Positions 32,501-41,534 of a stretch of 64,000 bases of DNA are shown here, piece after piece. How positions within the stretch are numbered: position 1 is the first letter of the stretch; each line of letters starts with the position of its first letter. This DNA is from Micromonospora aurantiaca ATCC 27029 (lineage in GTDB: Bacteria; Actinomycetota; Actinomycetes; Mycobacteriales; Micromonosporaceae): positions 1,984,001 through 2,048,000 of the forward strand of contig NC_014391.1 of assembly GCF_000145235.1 (NCBI RefSeq). The letters run 5' to 3'. The position numbers and the translations under genes were made by a program. The notes beneath the pieces are model-generated. The model saw nothing but the letters and a program-made list of their open reading frames with translations, was not told where the DNA came from and searched no databases.

Positions 32501-32860
32501 AGCCGGCTCCCGCTGCGCGCTCGAACGTAGCAACAGAGCGGCGAAGCGACCGGCGTCGACCGATTCCGACGGCGTCCGCAGCCGGTAGCCGGCTTCACCG
32601 GACTCGACCAGCGCACGGCCACCCACCTCGCCCGCCCCCAGTGCGCGGCGCAACTGCGACACCTTGGTCTGGAGCGCCCCGAGCGCGTTGCCGGGCGCCT
32701 CGTCACCCCAGAGATCTTCGATCAGCCGGTCGGCGGTCACCGGGCGTCCCTCATGAACCAGCAGGTCAGCCAGCAGACCACGCACTTTGAGGCCGGGCAC
32801 GGCGACAGGAGTGCCGTCCGACGTCCACACCGCGACGTCGCCCAGCACTCCGAACCTCAT
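29585..32860 (-). CDS. AfsR/SARP-family transcriptional regulator with NB-ARC and TPR domains
   Basis: 1,091 residues. The N-terminal winged-helix (VRGLLADLLVHEGRPVTADR, KVSQLRRALGAG) and bacterial transcriptional activator domain fill residues 1-250. An STAND/NB-ARC ATPase follows with Walker A GLGGVGKSRLAIEAA near 300 and a Walker B-like MLLLLDNCEHV near 390. The rest is helical TPR repeats. Such proteins activate secondary-metabolite or exporter genes. It is divergent from the MFS exporter gene (164-bp gap), its likeliest target. Confidence 0.9.
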   Translation of the reverse strand: MRFGVLGDVAVWTSDGTPVAVPGLKVRGLLADLLVHEGRPVTADRLIEDLWGDEAPGNALGALQTKVSQLRRALGAGEVGGRALVESGEAGYRLRTPSESVDAGRFAALLLRSSAQREPAVRAATLTEALSLWRGSPYADFSDERFVRQTVERLNDQRLTALEELAEARLDLGEHHLLAGELSDLVAHHPWRERLRAAHLRALYGSGRQHEALFAYEQFRRQARDELGIDPGRELVELHGAILRQDPALQPPAPASAPARTNLPAPLSPDPYGGLIGRDAAVEAVRERLTNERLVTLTGLGGVGKSRLAIEAARALGETFPAGVWLVELAGQQYDGDHATCTEIVDMVAATLEIRDDGPPGLPGDRPPREPMDRLVTALRGRRMLLLLDNCEHVVAPVAQLTEKLLGAAADLRILATSREPLGIPGEVVFPVPPLGLPEPGAGARQIAEAPAVRIFVARARATEPGFTVDQRNADAVAVICRRLDGVPLALELAASRLAVLDPGELAARLDDRFRLLSSGRRTAPPRQQGLRAVIDWSWELLSPPERAVLRRLAVFADGATLAAAEQVCGGGQVASDEVLDVLARLIDRSLVMVRHDESPRRFRLPETVAAYGLEQLGSAAELPETRRRYVTCFARLAEQAAGRLRGHDQSRALRELDAENANLRAALDVAATDGQARVGLALATALSWYRLLRGRFGEVSRSLRTALDIVPRSEDDVAPDGLRRHAEMWLTALATRDGDPTAPRQRILESYQDTEGPEKAFAQWLFASMMLGSGDPGEAAVLVDAALAAFRAGGDRWGIAAACAIRADLALVLRSDLPAAQRDCETSRSLFEQVGDRWGQVHPTSLLGTLAEIHGDYDRAATRYREALRIAEHLRLWTSVSRQLACIGRLAILRGDLDEAAVSHDRALQVAQEQSSRSAAAFAGTGLAMIARRRGDLDAAETQQRNLLDWNRRAGFLPGCALALAELGFIAEHRGDAVLAERHHRESLDAARATGDQRAVALALEGLAGAISLDGDSRTAARLLAAARTLREAAGAPLPPGEQHDVQRITVRLREALGSDELAAEMSRGAQLDLDEQPFSGVGKGMVSER

Positions 32861-33024
32861 CGCTTCACACTAGCCAGCCGGCTGTCCCGCCCCGCGAACG
32901 TCCGCCGACCGCGGGTCTGCTCACCAGAAGCGGTGCGGGGTCACCGACGCGTACGTCAGCCGGTCATCAGTCGATGGTAAGGAGCCCCGGGCAGGCTGAA
33001 CCGAGCCGACACCGGAGGAACGAC

Positions 33025-34248
33025 ATGGATCAGCTACAGCGGCGCCGAGCCGCTCACCGTCCCAGGCAGCTCGCACCAGGGCGGGTGGCCACACCCTGGC
33101 TCGCCCTGCTGGCCGGTCCGCTGTCGTTCGGGATTGCCGCACCGGCACTGCTGCTCGACGACCTGGCGCGCGCAACGGGTAGCGGGGAACAGGCCGCGGC
33201 CGCCGGCGTAACCGCCTTCGGCTGGGGGATCGCGTTGGGGACGCCGCTGCTGGCGGCGCTGCTCGCCCGTCGCGGCGTAGGAGCGGTCCTGACCGTCGCG
33301 TCCGCGCTGGTGGCCGCGGGGACGCTCCTCCTCGTGCTGATCCCGAGCGTGCCGGCGATGGTGGCCGGTGCGGCGGTGCAGGGACTGGGGTCTGCCGGAC
33401 TCACCGTGACGGCGATGAAACTGGCCGACTCGGCCCGGCAGATGGGCGTGGTCGCCGCGTCGCTGGCGGTCGTCGGGGCCACCGGTCCGCTGACCGGGGC
33501 ACTGATCGCCGACCTCTCGTCGTGGCAGGTGGCGCTGGCGTTGCCGCTGCTGGCGGTGCTCGCCGTGCCCGCGGCTCGCCGCGGCACCACCGCAGCGGAC
33601 GCGGTGCCGGCGCCATTCGATTTCTTCGGAATGACCATCCTGGCCATGCTGGTCACCGCTGCCGTCCTCATTCCGCACCGACCGCTGGTGGCCGGCCCGG
33701 CCACCGTCGTACTGCTGCCTCTGCTGGTGTTCTGGATGAAGGTCCGTCCGGACGGCTTCCTGCCTGCTGCGGTGGCACGGAACGGCCGGTTCCTCGCGGC
33801 GTGCGCGCTGGCCTTCGCGCTGGGAGTGGGGAACTTCGCCCTGCTCTACGCCGCGCCGGACCTGCTGCGACAGCACGCGGGATGGGCAGGCACCCTGAGC
33901 GGGACCGTGCTGCTGGCGCCGTACCTGATCGGCGGCATCTGCTCCGGGTTCCTGGTCGCGGCATCCGTGCGAGTGTCACGCCGCGTCGCGGCCGCCGCGT
34001 TGCTCGTCACCGGCGCCACCGCACCGCTGCTGGCGGCGGTCACCACCGCCGTACCGCTGCTGCTTGCGGCGATGACGCTCGGCTCCTTGGCCGCCGCGAC
34101 CGGCCAAGGCGTACTCGCCCTGCACGCGGCCGGCGTCGTGTCCGCCTCCCACCGGGCCGAAGCCCTGGGTCTGTTCAACCTCGCCTACCTGCTCAGCGTC
34201 GCGATCGGACCAGTGGTTGCCGTGACGCTCTCGCACCCGACCGCTTGA
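33025..34248 (+). CDS. MFS transporter
   Basis: 407 residues from ATG at 33025, GGAGG just upstream. About twelve hydrophobic helices are visible. The first is WLALLAGPLSFGIAAPALLL and the last AEALGLFNLAYLLSVAIGPV. The loop between helices 2 and 3 is short (ALLARRGVGAV), and a basic tail precedes helix 1. Substrate unknown; drug/metabolite efflux is typical for a gene paired with a SARP regulator. Expected in the cytoplasmic membrane. Confidence 0.85.
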   Translation: MDQLQRRRAAHRPRQLAPGRVATPWLALLAGPLSFGIAAPALLLDDLARATGSGEQAAAAGVTAFGWGIALGTPLLAALLARRGVGAVLTVASALVAAGTLLLVLIPSVPAMVAGAAVQGLGSAGLTVTAMKLADSARQMGVVAASLAVVGATGPLTGALIADLSSWQVALALPLLAVLAVPAARRGTTAADAVPAPFDFFGMTILAMLVTAAVLIPHRPLVAGPATVVLLPLLVFWMKVRPDGFLPAAVARNGRFLAACALAFALGVGNFALLYAAPDLLRQHAGWAGTLSGTVLLAPYLIGGICSGFLVAASVRVSRRVAAAALLVTGATAPLLAAVTTAVPLLLAAMTLGSLAAATGQGVLALHAAGVVSASHRAEALGLFNLAYLLSVAIGPVVAVTLSHPTA

Positions 34249-34379
34249 GGGCCCCGACGCGCAGTTCAACGTCGGCCGCCTCGGCGTCGTGGCCTGCGTG
34301 GCGCACTGTTCGAGAGGATCTGGACCACTCGTCCCATGGTTGAAACGATCTAGACGACGTCGCCGGTTGGGCTTCTGGA

Positions 34380-35468
34380 TCATCGCAGTGCGTTGAAGAA
34401 GGCGCGCAGGTCGGCAGCGAGCAGATCGGGCTCTTCCTGGGCGAGGAAGTGGCCGCCGACGCTGGGCTCGCGCCAGTGGGTGAGGTTGGCGTAGGTGCGT
34501 TCGGCGAACGACCGGGGCAGGCCGGCGTCCTCCACGCTGACCGTGATGCCGGCGGGCACGTCGACCATCGGCAGGTGTGGGGCCAGGTGGTCGTCACGGT
34601 AGGGGCGGAAGGACGTGCTGATGCAGTTGGTGACCCAGTACAGCATCACGGTGGTCAGCAGCTCGTCGAAGCCGAACCGGCGGGAGATGTCGCCGCCGCA
34701 GTCGCTCCAGCGCTGGTACTTCTCGATGATCCATGCGGCCAGTCCGGACGGCGAGTCGCTCAGCGCGGCCGCGAGGGTGTCGGGCCGTGTCTCCTGGATG
34801 ATTCCGTAGCCCCAGTCGTCTTGGGCCTTCGCGTCGAGCATGGCGATGAACGCCTCCTCGGCCGGGCTGAGGTCGCCCCTGCGGTCCGCCGGCGGGAACT
34901 TGATGTGCTGCGAGAAGACCCCGATGACCCGATCTGCGTGGCGGGCGCCGAGCCACGTCGACACGCCGGACCCGACATCGCCACCGTAGGCGCCGAAGCG
35001 GTCGTAGCCCAGACGGGTCATCAGCTCGGCCCACACGTCCGCGACAGCCGCCTCGGTCGTCGGGCCCTCGGCGAGTGGTCCGGAGAAGACGAAGCCCGGC
35101 AGGCTCGGTATGACGAGGTCGAAGTCTGCGAGCCGGGACACCAGGGGCAGCATCTCCGTGTACGTGCCGGGCCAGCCGTGGGTCAGGATCAGCGCCGTGG
35201 CGTCGGGCGATGCCGAGCGGACATGAACGAAGTGGACCGGCGCGCCCCGGACCGTGGTGACGAACTGGGGGTACCGGTTGAGGGCACGCTCGGCCGCACG
35301 CCAGTCGAATCCGTCGAGCCAGTACCGCACCAGATCTGCCAGGTACCCAGGGTCGGTGCCGGCGGCCCACGGCTCCCCTGGTGCGGCCGGCGCGAACCTC
35401 GTCCGCGAAAGCCGAGCGCGCAGGTCGTCCAGGACGGCTTCGGGCACATCGATGCGGAAGGGCGTCAC
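34380..35468 (-). CDS. Epoxide hydrolase (EHN-type alpha/beta hydrolase)
   Basis: 362 residues from a GTG at 35468. The N-terminal EHN domain (FRIDVPEAVLDDLRARLSRT...) is followed by the hydrolase core: oxyanion-hole motif HGWPGT, nucleophile motif YGGDVGSGVSTW (Asp), and a C-terminal GGHFLAQEEPDLLAADL (His). These are hallmark features of microsomal-type epoxide hydrolases opening epoxides to diols. The frame extends to 35,579, but family length and the conserved VTPFRIDVP start favour 35,468. Convergent with the MFS gene. Confidence 0.85.
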   Translation of the reverse strand: MTPFRIDVPEAVLDDLRARLSRTRFAPAAPGEPWAAGTDPGYLADLVRYWLDGFDWRAAERALNRYPQFVTTVRGAPVHFVHVRSASPDATALILTHGWPGTYTEMLPLVSRLADFDLVIPSLPGFVFSGPLAEGPTTEAAVADVWAELMTRLGYDRFGAYGGDVGSGVSTWLGARHADRVIGVFSQHIKFPPADRRGDLSPAEEAFIAMLDAKAQDDWGYGIIQETRPDTLAAALSDSPSGLAAWIIEKYQRWSDCGGDISRRFGFDELLTTVMLYWVTNCISTSFRPYRDDHLAPHLPMVDVPAGITVSVEDAGLPRSFAERTYANLTHWREPSVGGHFLAQEEPDLLAADLRAFFNALR

Positions 35469-35694
35469 CCGATCATGCTCCCATCGCAAGGAGTCACTGG
35501 GCAGCCGCCCGAACGGGCAGGCTGCCGCCGCGGTGTGACCATACTCGGTCGGCAGCCACGATCCGGGAGACTCGATCACCGCTCTCCGGAGGAGCGTGAT
35601 TCCGGCCGGAACCGCTGCCAGGTGGCACTATCGTGACCCTCAGGTCCGGCAGGCCGCGCCGTGCGAACCGGTCCTCCCAGGGAGGGAAGTTCAC

Positions 35695-36576
35695 GTGCCT
35701 TCAGACGTACATCCGGGCTCGGAGGTCTTGATGCCCGCGGCGTTCCTGGGCCACGGCAACCCCATGAACGCCCTTGAGGTCAACCGGTACACCTCCGCGT
35801 GGAGAGCCTTCGGCGCAGCGGTGCCGCGTCCCCGCGCGATCCTGGTGGTCAGTGCCCACTGGTACATCAACGCCACGGCCGTCACCGCGATGCCCCGGCC
35901 GAGGACCATTCACGACTTCTACGGGTTTCCGCAGGAGCTGTTCGAGGTGCAGTACCCGGCGCCCGGGCTGCCCGAACTGGCTGAGGAGGTCAGTGACGTC
36001 GTCCATCCGACCTGGGTCGGGGCGGACGTCGACAGCTGGGGCATCGACCACGGCACCTGGTCGGTGCTGATGCATGCCTTTCCGGACGCGACGATTCCCG
36101 TCGTCCAGCTCAGCATCAACGCCGACAAGCCGATGGACTACCACCTTCAACTCGGCGCCCGGCTCGCTCCACTGCGCCGGCGTGGAGTGCTGATCGTGGC
36201 GAGCGGCAACGTCGTGCACAACCTGCGCGGCATGGACTGGGCGCTGGCCGACGACGGCTTCGACTGGGCGAGACGCTTCGACGAGGACGCCAAGGCCCGG
36301 ATGCTGACCGACCCGGGCGAGTACGCGACCCTCGACGCGCACGGGGACTTCCGCCGTGCGGTACCGACACCGGATCACTTCATCCCCGCGTTGTACCTCG
36401 CCGGCCTGGCCGCCGCCATGGACACCCCCGACACCGAGGTCCTCGTCGACGGCTACGCCTACGGCTCGCTGTCCATGACGGCCTACACCCTGGGCATGTC
36501 CTGTCCACCGGCTGCCGGCCGGGGCGGATCCCCGCAGCCACCGCCCGGCCTGCCGCCGGACGGCTCCAACATCTGA
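35695..36576 (+). CDS. 4,5-DOPA dioxygenase extradiol-like protein (YgiD family)
   Basis: 293 residues from a GTG at 35695 preceded by GGGAGGG. Metal-binding residues are visible in [13 protein letters not shown] (His), [14 protein letters not shown] (His) and [14 protein letters not shown] (His), with [14 protein letters not shown] near the C-terminus (His). This is the class III extradiol (LigB-like) fold used by DOPA dioxygenases such as YgiD. Whether the natural substrate is DOPA is unknown. The C-terminal ~25 residues are Pro/Gly-rich. Followed 27 bases later by the FetB-like gene. Confidence 0.85.
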   Translation: MPSDVHPGSEVLMPAAFLGHGNPMNALEVNRYTSAWRAFGAAVPRPRAILVVSAHWYINATAVTAMPRPRTIHDFYGFPQELFEVQYPAPGLPELAEEVSDVVHPTWVGADVDSWGIDHGTWSVLMHAFPDATIPVVQLSINADKPMDYHLQLGARLAPLRRRGVLIVASGNVVHNLRGMDWALADDGFDWARRFDEDAKARMLTDPGEYATLDAHGDFRRAVPTPDHFIPALYLAGLAAAMDTPDTEVLVDGYAYGSLSMTAYTLGMSCPPAAGRGGSPQPPPGLPPDGSNI

Positions 36577-36603
36577 GCAAGCGCCGGCTGGTCGAATGCT
36601 CCC

Positions 36604-37359
36604 ATGGATCAAGGTGCAGTCGCGGTGGGTCCGGCGCTCGCCGCCGTACTCGTCGTTCTCGTGCTCGTCGCCGTGGCAACGGTGCGGGCCGGTCGGCTCG
36701 GCCACGCCCGTGGCATCGCCACGGCGGCGCTGCGCGCGGTGGTGCAGTTGTGCGCCGTGGCGCTGCTCATCACTGCCGTCCTGCGGTCGTGGTGGGCCAG
36801 CGCCGGGTTCATCACGCTGATGATCCTGGTCGCGGCGGCGACCTCCGCGCGCCGGGTCAGCTCCCTTCGCCTCGGCTGGCCGGTGCTGGCGCCGATCGCG
36901 GTCGGCGCGCTCCCGGCCTCCGCCCTCGTCGTGGCCTCCGGCGCGGTGCCGCTGACCGAGGTCGCGGTCGTTCCGATCGCCGGGATCCTCATCGGCGGGG
37001 CGATGACGGCCACCTCCCTGGCGGGCCGCCGCGCGTTGGACGAGCTTCGCGACCGCCACGGCGAGTACGAGGCGGCCCTGGCGCTGGGCCTCGTGCCGCG
37101 GGATGCGGCGCTGGAGATCTGCCGGCCCAGCGCGGGGCATGCGCTGGTGCCCGCGCTGGACCAGACACGCACCGTCGGCCTGGTCACGCTCCCCGGCGCC
37201 TTCGTCGGCGTGCTGCTCGGCGGCGGCACACCCGTCCAGGCCGGGGCAGCCCAGCTACTGGTCCTGGTCGCGCTCCTGGCCGTCGAGGCGATCGCCGTCG
37301 CGGTGACCGTCGAGCTGGTCGCCAACGGACTGCTTCGCCGACCGGGCCCTGCCGTCTAG
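36604..37359 (+). CDS. FetB-like ABC permease (UPF0014 family)
   Basis: 251 residues with about seven hydrophobic helices. The conserved UPF0014 region IAGILIGGAMTATSLAGRRA (FetB has GMxxGNxM..) and the cytoplasmic coupling stretch GEYEAALALGLVPRDAALEI are present, as is RTVGLVTLPGAFVGVLLGG. In E. coli FetAB is an iron exporter. No cognate ATPase gene is adjacent, so the substrate remains open. Near-contiguous with the dioxygenase gene. Confidence 0.75.
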   Translation: MDQGAVAVGPALAAVLVVLVLVAVATVRAGRLGHARGIATAALRAVVQLCAVALLITAVLRSWWASAGFITLMILVAAATSARRVSSLRLGWPVLAPIAVGALPASALVVASGAVPLTEVAVVPIAGILIGGAMTATSLAGRRALDELRDRHGEYEAALALGLVPRDAALEICRPSAGHALVPALDQTRTVGLVTLPGAFVGVLLGGGTPVQAGAAQLLVLVALLAVEAIAVAVTVELVANGLLRRPGPAV

Positions 37360-37467
37360 GTTCCGCTTCGACGTCTGACCGCCTGGCCGGGAGAGAACCC
37401 GAAGACGGGATGGTTCCCCCGTGCCGGTGCCCGGGTGACCTGGGTACGGTCGCCCGGGCACCGCGGG

Positions 37468-38211
37468 CTATGCCGTCGGCCTGGCTTCGTGCAGGATCCG
37501 GGCCAGCTCGGCCGGCCGGCTGAGCATCGGCCAGTGCCATGTCGGCAGTTCCTCGTACCGCCACGAATCGCCGGCCATGTGCCGGCACAGCGGCATGGTG
37601 GCGGCCATCTCGCGTGCCTGCTCGGCGGTGAAGCTCGACAGCACGCCGAGGCGGGGCAGCTTCTCCCACGCCCCGGTGAGCCGCACCGGGGTGGTGGCAG
37701 TCGCCCACGGCTGGGCCACCGACCGCTCAGCGAGCAACGCGACGACCGATTCATCCACGTCTGCTGCTCCCGCCGCCAGCTCGGCCCACGGCGGGGGCGG
37801 CAGCCGCCAGCCGTCGCCGTGTTCGGCGACCACCGCCGCGTTGCGTTCACGCTCCGGGGGCGGGCTGAAGTCGTCGTTCGCCGCCCCGTCGGGCAGCGGG
37901 CCGGTGTCGACGAAGACCAGTTGGGCGATGCGGTCGGTCATGCGGTCGGCAACGGCTGTCGTCACGACCGCGCCGGCGTAGCTGTGCCCGACGAGCACTA
38001 CGTCGTGCAGGTCCTCGTAGCGCAGCAGGTTGACCACGTCGGTGACGTGGACGTCGAGGTCGGTGTCCGGGCGGGCCAGGTGGGCGCGTTCGCCCAGGCC
38101 GGTCAGGCTCAGCGGGTGCACCTCGTGGCCGTGCCTGCGCAGGGCGGCGGTGACGGGGCGCCAGGCCCATGCGCCGAGCCAGAACCCGGGAACCAGTACG
38201 AAGGTCGTCAT
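37468..38211 (-). CDS. Alpha/beta hydrolase
   Basis: 247 residues from the ATG at 38211. Typical MenH/esterase-like layout: FVLVPGFWLGAWAWRPVTAA, VVLVGHSYAGAVVTT with the nucleophile Ser, and a C-terminal LPTWHWPMLSRPAELARIL with the catalytic His. The Asp is probably in the FVDTGPL or later segment. It is divergent from a WYL-type regulator whose gene starts 58 bases away and which likely regulates it. Substrate unknown. Confidence 0.8.
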   Translation of the reverse strand: MTTFVLVPGFWLGAWAWRPVTAALRRHGHEVHPLSLTGLGERAHLARPDTDLDVHVTDVVNLLRYEDLHDVVLVGHSYAGAVVTTAVADRMTDRIAQLVFVDTGPLPDGAANDDFSPPPERERNAAVVAEHGDGWRLPPPPWAELAAGAADVDESVVALLAERSVAQPWATATTPVRLTGAWEKLPRLGVLSSFTAEQAREMAATMPLCRHMAGDSWRYEELPTWHWPMLSRPAELARILHEARPTA

Positions 38212-38269
38212 GCATGACACGCTACGATCGATACCGGACAGGTTCCGCCCGGATTAGGAGTGGGGATTT

Positions 38270-39226
38270 GTGACCCGGCCGACCGCGCGCGTACTGGCGT
38301 TGCTGGAGATCCTCCAGGCCGGCGGCGGCTTCACCGTCGCCGACCTGGCCGGTCGGCTGGGCGTCGACGAGCGCACGGTCCGCCGATACGCCGCGCACCT
38401 CGCCGACCTGGGCATCCCGGTCGAGGCCCGGCGCGGTCGCTACGGCGGATACCGGCTCGCGCCCGGATACAAGCTGCCGCCACTCATGCTCACCGACGAG
38501 GAGGCGGTCGCCGTCATGCTCGGGCTCGTGGCCGCCGGCCGGGCCGGGCTGGTCACCGCCGAAGGCGCGGCCGCCGAGAGCGCGACCGCGAAGATCCGCC
38601 GGGTGCTGCCGGCCGTTCTCGCCCGGCGGATCGATTCGCTGCTGGAGACAGTGGACTTCACCGCACGGGTCCGGAAGCCCGCCCCGGCCGGCATCGAGGT
38701 GCTGCTGGTGCTCGCCGAAGCGGCCCGACATCAGCAACCGGTGAACATCACCTACACCACCTGGCGCGGCGAGTCCGGCGAGCGCCGGCTCGACCCGTAC
38801 GGGCTGGTCTTCCACGCCGGCCGGTGGTACGTCACCGGCCACGACCACAACCGCCGGGCCGTACGGACGTTCCGGCTCGACCGCGTCGGGACGGCCCGCC
38901 CCGCCCCGGGCAGGTTCGACATCCCAGCCGGCTTCGATCCCACCATGCAGGTCCTCGCCGGTCTGGCAGCAGTGCCGTACGCGCACGACATCTCCGTGGT
39001 GCTGCACACCAGCCTGGAGCAAGCGCAGCGACGGATCCCGCCCTCGGTCGGCACGCTCACCGAGGTTCCCGGCGGAGTACGCCTCACCGCCCGAGCCGAA
39101 CGGCTCGACGGTGCGGCACAGATGCTCGCCGGGCTCGGCTGGTCGTTCACGATCGACCGACCGGACGAACTCAAGGACGAGGTACGCGCCCTGGCCGCCC
39201 GACTGCTCACCGACGCCGACGCTTGA
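38270..39226 (+). CDS. WYL-domain transcriptional regulator
   Basis: 318 residues, GTG start at 38270 with AGGAG at 38,256. The N-terminal HTH_11 domain (RVLALLEILQAGGGFTVADL, GVDERTVRRYAAHLADLGIP, EARRGRYGGYRLAPG) is followed by the WYL ligand-sensing domain (RLDPYGLVFHAGRWYVTGHD, RTFRLDRVGTA) and a C-terminal WCX segment. These are often repressors of the divergent gene, here the hydrolase. Confidence 0.88.
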   Translation: MTRPTARVLALLEILQAGGGFTVADLAGRLGVDERTVRRYAAHLADLGIPVEARRGRYGGYRLAPGYKLPPLMLTDEEAVAVMLGLVAAGRAGLVTAEGAAAESATAKIRRVLPAVLARRIDSLLETVDFTARVRKPAPAGIEVLLVLAEAARHQQPVNITYTTWRGESGERRLDPYGLVFHAGRWYVTGHDHNRRAVRTFRLDRVGTARPAPGRFDIPAGFDPTMQVLAGLAAVPYAHDISVVLHTSLEQAQRRIPPSVGTLTEVPGGVRLTARAERLDGAAQMLAGLGWSFTIDRPDELKDEVRALAARLLTDADA

Positions 39227-39284
39227 GGCTCGGTAGTGGTAGTCAGAGCCGCCTCGGCCCAAGTGCGGTTGGCGCGCGGCTGGG

Positions 39285-39851
39285 TCAGGCCGGCGGATCA
39301 TCTCGGAAGAGAGCTTCCCTCAAGCCTCGGCCTCCCCAGCGGGTGGCGACGAGTTCGGGTCGAGGACGGGTCGGCTCGGGCACCCCTCGGTGCGGTCTGG
39401 TGTCGGGCGCAGGACGGTCCCAATCGGCGATCAGCGCGAAAGGATCGGTCACGCGGTCCGGTTCATCCTCACACCGCTCCCGGACAACCATCGCTGGATG
39501 GAAGCGCAGTTCCTGCGCCATCCCGCAGTCGTCGGCCCGCGAGGCGACCACGGCCCCGCAGCCTCGACAGGCGACGCAGGGGATCCATCCCACCATCGAC
39601 CAGCAGCCCGTGCGGACACGGTCATGGACGAAGCGTGTCCCGCGTACGTCACCGGGTGAGAGGACGAAGGTGCCGGTGAGCTGATCACGGCCGTAGGCGG
39701 CCTCGTCGATCGCGTAGGCGCCCGGGTCGAGGAGCGGCGGGTTCACGTGGTGGCAGTCCAGGACCGACCAGTGCGGCGGCGCCGGCAGTTCCACCAACCG
39801 GACCGGGACGCTCAGCTTCTTCCCGCAGCTCGCACACCGAAAGCGCTCCAC
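39285..39851 (-). CDS. Hypothetical zinc-ribbon-like protein, 188 aa
   Basis: GTG start at 39851. Two possible metal sites: CASCGKK at residues ~5-10 and CVACRGCGAVVASRADDCG at ~95-115. Between them are LVELPAPPHWSVLDCHHVNP and GTRFVHDRVRTGC. The frame is open further upstream, but the C-x2-C start after VERFR makes 39851 a natural beginning. No family named; actinobacterial hypothetical proteins of similar composition exist to my recollection. Confidence 0.6.
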   Translation of the reverse strand: MERFRCASCGKKLSVPVRLVELPAPPHWSVLDCHHVNPPLLDPGAYAIDEAAYGRDQLTGTFVLSPGDVRGTRFVHDRVRTGCWSMVGWIPCVACRGCGAVVASRADDCGMAQELRFHPAMVVRERCEDEPDRVTDPFALIADWDRPAPDTRPHRGVPEPTRPRPELVATRWGGRGLREALFRDDPPA

Positions 39852-39963
39852 TGCCGCAGTGTGACATCGCGGCCGAGCGACGGCATCCGGGATGTGCTTT
39901 CCTCGGCGGGCTTGACCCAGCTGGTCCTCGATACGCCCGGCGCGTCGCCGATAGGCTCGCGGC

Positions 39964-40140
39964 ATGTGGACCTTCCGCAGTCCCCAGCTGGTTCTCTTCA
40001 GCGACGATACCCGCGAGGACCACGGCTTGGACCCGGTCGCCGAAGGCCAGCGCGTCGCGGTCGTCCTCTGGACGGATGACACCACCGCGGCCTACGAGGG
40101 CCTGGTCGCAGGCGGAGCTCATGCGCGTGGCAGGTGCTGA
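39964..40140 (+). pseudogene. VOC (glyoxalase/bleomycin-resistance-like) gene fragment
   Basis: 58 codons, with FRSPQLVLFSDDTREDHGLD and VAVVLWTDDTTAAYEGLVAGG, match the middle of a VOC domain protein (strand, then VVLWTDDxxAAYExLVAAG). Both the N-terminal first strand and the C-terminal metal-binding half are missing. The 3' end runs into the convergent NTF2-like gene, so the fragment looks truncated by a deletion. Confidence 0.5.
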
Positions 40141-40520
40141 GCAGGTTTCCACCACGCGAGGTTGGCGGTCACGTGGGCCACCGGCTCGATGATCTCCCAC
40201 GCCTCGGCGATCAGCCCGTCGTCGATCCGCCAGATGTCGACGACCGCGATCTCCGGTCCTGCGCCGGGAAGCCAGCGCCGCGAGTACATCACGACGTGAT
40301 CGCCGTCGGCCAGCACCTGATGGATCTCGACCTGCATGTCGGCAAGCGGTACCAGTGCGGCACGGACGGCGGCGAGCCATTCCACTTTGGTCGACGTGGT
40401 CGTACCCGGCCTGTGGTGGACGAAATCATCACTCAGGAACGGGGCGAGCGCATCGACGTCACCCGTCTCGATCAGTCCTGCCAGCGCCCGTCGGACGATG
40501 CTCTGGTTCTCCGTGGTCAT
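40119..40520 (-). CDS. NTF2/SnoaL-like protein
   Basis: 133 residues from the ATG at 40520 (MTTENQSIVRRALAGLIETGD...). Helices and strands follow the SnoaL-like order: ALAPFLSDDFVHHRPG, ADMQVEIHQVLADGDHVVMY and EIAVVDIWRIDDGLIAEAWE. This is the SnoaL/ester-cyclase-like fold (the IWRIDDGLIxEAWE block is typical). Catalytic role undetermined. Divergent from an XRE regulator; an in-frame ATG at 40571 is possible. Its 3' end overlaps the VOC relic. Confidence 0.75.
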   Translation of the reverse strand: MTTENQSIVRRALAGLIETGDVDALAPFLSDDFVHHRPGTTTSTKVEWLAAVRAALVPLADMQVEIHQVLADGDHVVMYSRRWLPGAGPEIAVVDIWRIDDGLIAEAWEIIEPVAHVTANLAWWKPAQHLPRA

Positions 40521-40600
40521 GGATGCAGTGTTTGCGTGACCGCTTCGATTGTCGATGAACTCGGATTTCATGGCGTCCGACTCGACGATGAGTACGCTCC

Positions 40601-41368
40601 ATGATCGTGCACACGGTCGGGGAACTCTTGCGGCAGTGGCGGCAGCATCGGGGACTCAGCCAACTGGATCTCGCGATCGCTGCGGACGTCTCGGCTCGTC
40701 ACGTCAGTCTGGTCGAGACCGGTAAGTCCAAGCCGAGCTCCGACATGATCCTTCGACTCGCGGATCAGCTCCACGTGCCGCTGCGTGATCGCAACCGGCT
40801 GCTGCTCGCCGGGGGTTTCGCACCTCGGTACGCCGAGAGTCCGCTCGACCACAACGCACTGTCAGCCGTCCACGACGCTGTCCGGAGGGTGCTCCGCGCC
40901 CACGAGCCCTACCCGGCGGTGGTCTTCGATCGCCGGTGGAACATCGTGACGACCAACCGCGCTGTCGACCCGTTCTTCGCACAGGTGGCTCCTGACCTGC
41001 TGCGACCGCCGGTCAACCTGGTACGGCTGGGACTGGATCCGCGCGGTCTCGCGCGCATGGTCGTCAACCTGGCCGACGTGCGCGCGGTGTTCCGCACCCG
41101 GATCTCACGCCAGCTCGCAAATGCTCCCGACCCTGAGCTCACCGCACTCTACGAGGAACTGTTGGCGCCCGAGCCGGAGAACACGTCGAGTCAACGGATC
41201 GAAGCGGACGTCGTGATACCGATGATCCTTCGCGTCGGCGGACGAGAGCTGCGGCTGTTCTCGACCATCACCACATTCGGCACCCCGATGGACATCACGA
41301 TCGACGAAATCGCGATCGAGTCCTACTACCCGGCCGACGCGGAGAGTGCCGCCTACTTCGCGACGTAG
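40601..41368 (+). CDS. XRE regulator with MmyB-like ligand domain
   Basis: 255 residues. HTH: VGELLRQWRQHRGLSQLDLA, SARHVSLVETGKSKPSSDMI. The following domain FAPRYAESPLDHNALSAVHD, PYPAVVFDRRWNIVTTNRAV matches the MmyB-like transcription-regulator ligand-binding domain (FDRRWNIVxxN). Found widely in actinomycetes, where such proteins often control the divergent gene, here the NTF2-like gene 80 bases away. Confidence 0.85.
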   Translation: MIVHTVGELLRQWRQHRGLSQLDLAIAADVSARHVSLVETGKSKPSSDMILRLADQLHVPLRDRNRLLLAGGFAPRYAESPLDHNALSAVHDAVRRVLRAHEPYPAVVFDRRWNIVTTNRAVDPFFAQVAPDLLRPPVNLVRLGLDPRGLARMVVNLADVRAVFRTRISRQLANAPDPELTALYEELLAPEPENTSSQRIEADVVIPMILRVGGRELRLFSTITTFGTPMDITIDEIAIESYYPADAESAAYFAT

Positions 41369-41534
41369 CGTACTGTCAGCCGCTTCTGAGTCGCGGGCGC
41401 TCACCCCGCGTACCGGCCGGATCGCCCCGAGGTGCGCTGTCCCTGGCGGCGGGGCAATCGGCGGGGAATGATCGGGGTACACCGCGGGCTGCCCGCAGCA
41501 GTCCACGGCGCCGCAGAAGGGCGGGTCGACGCCG

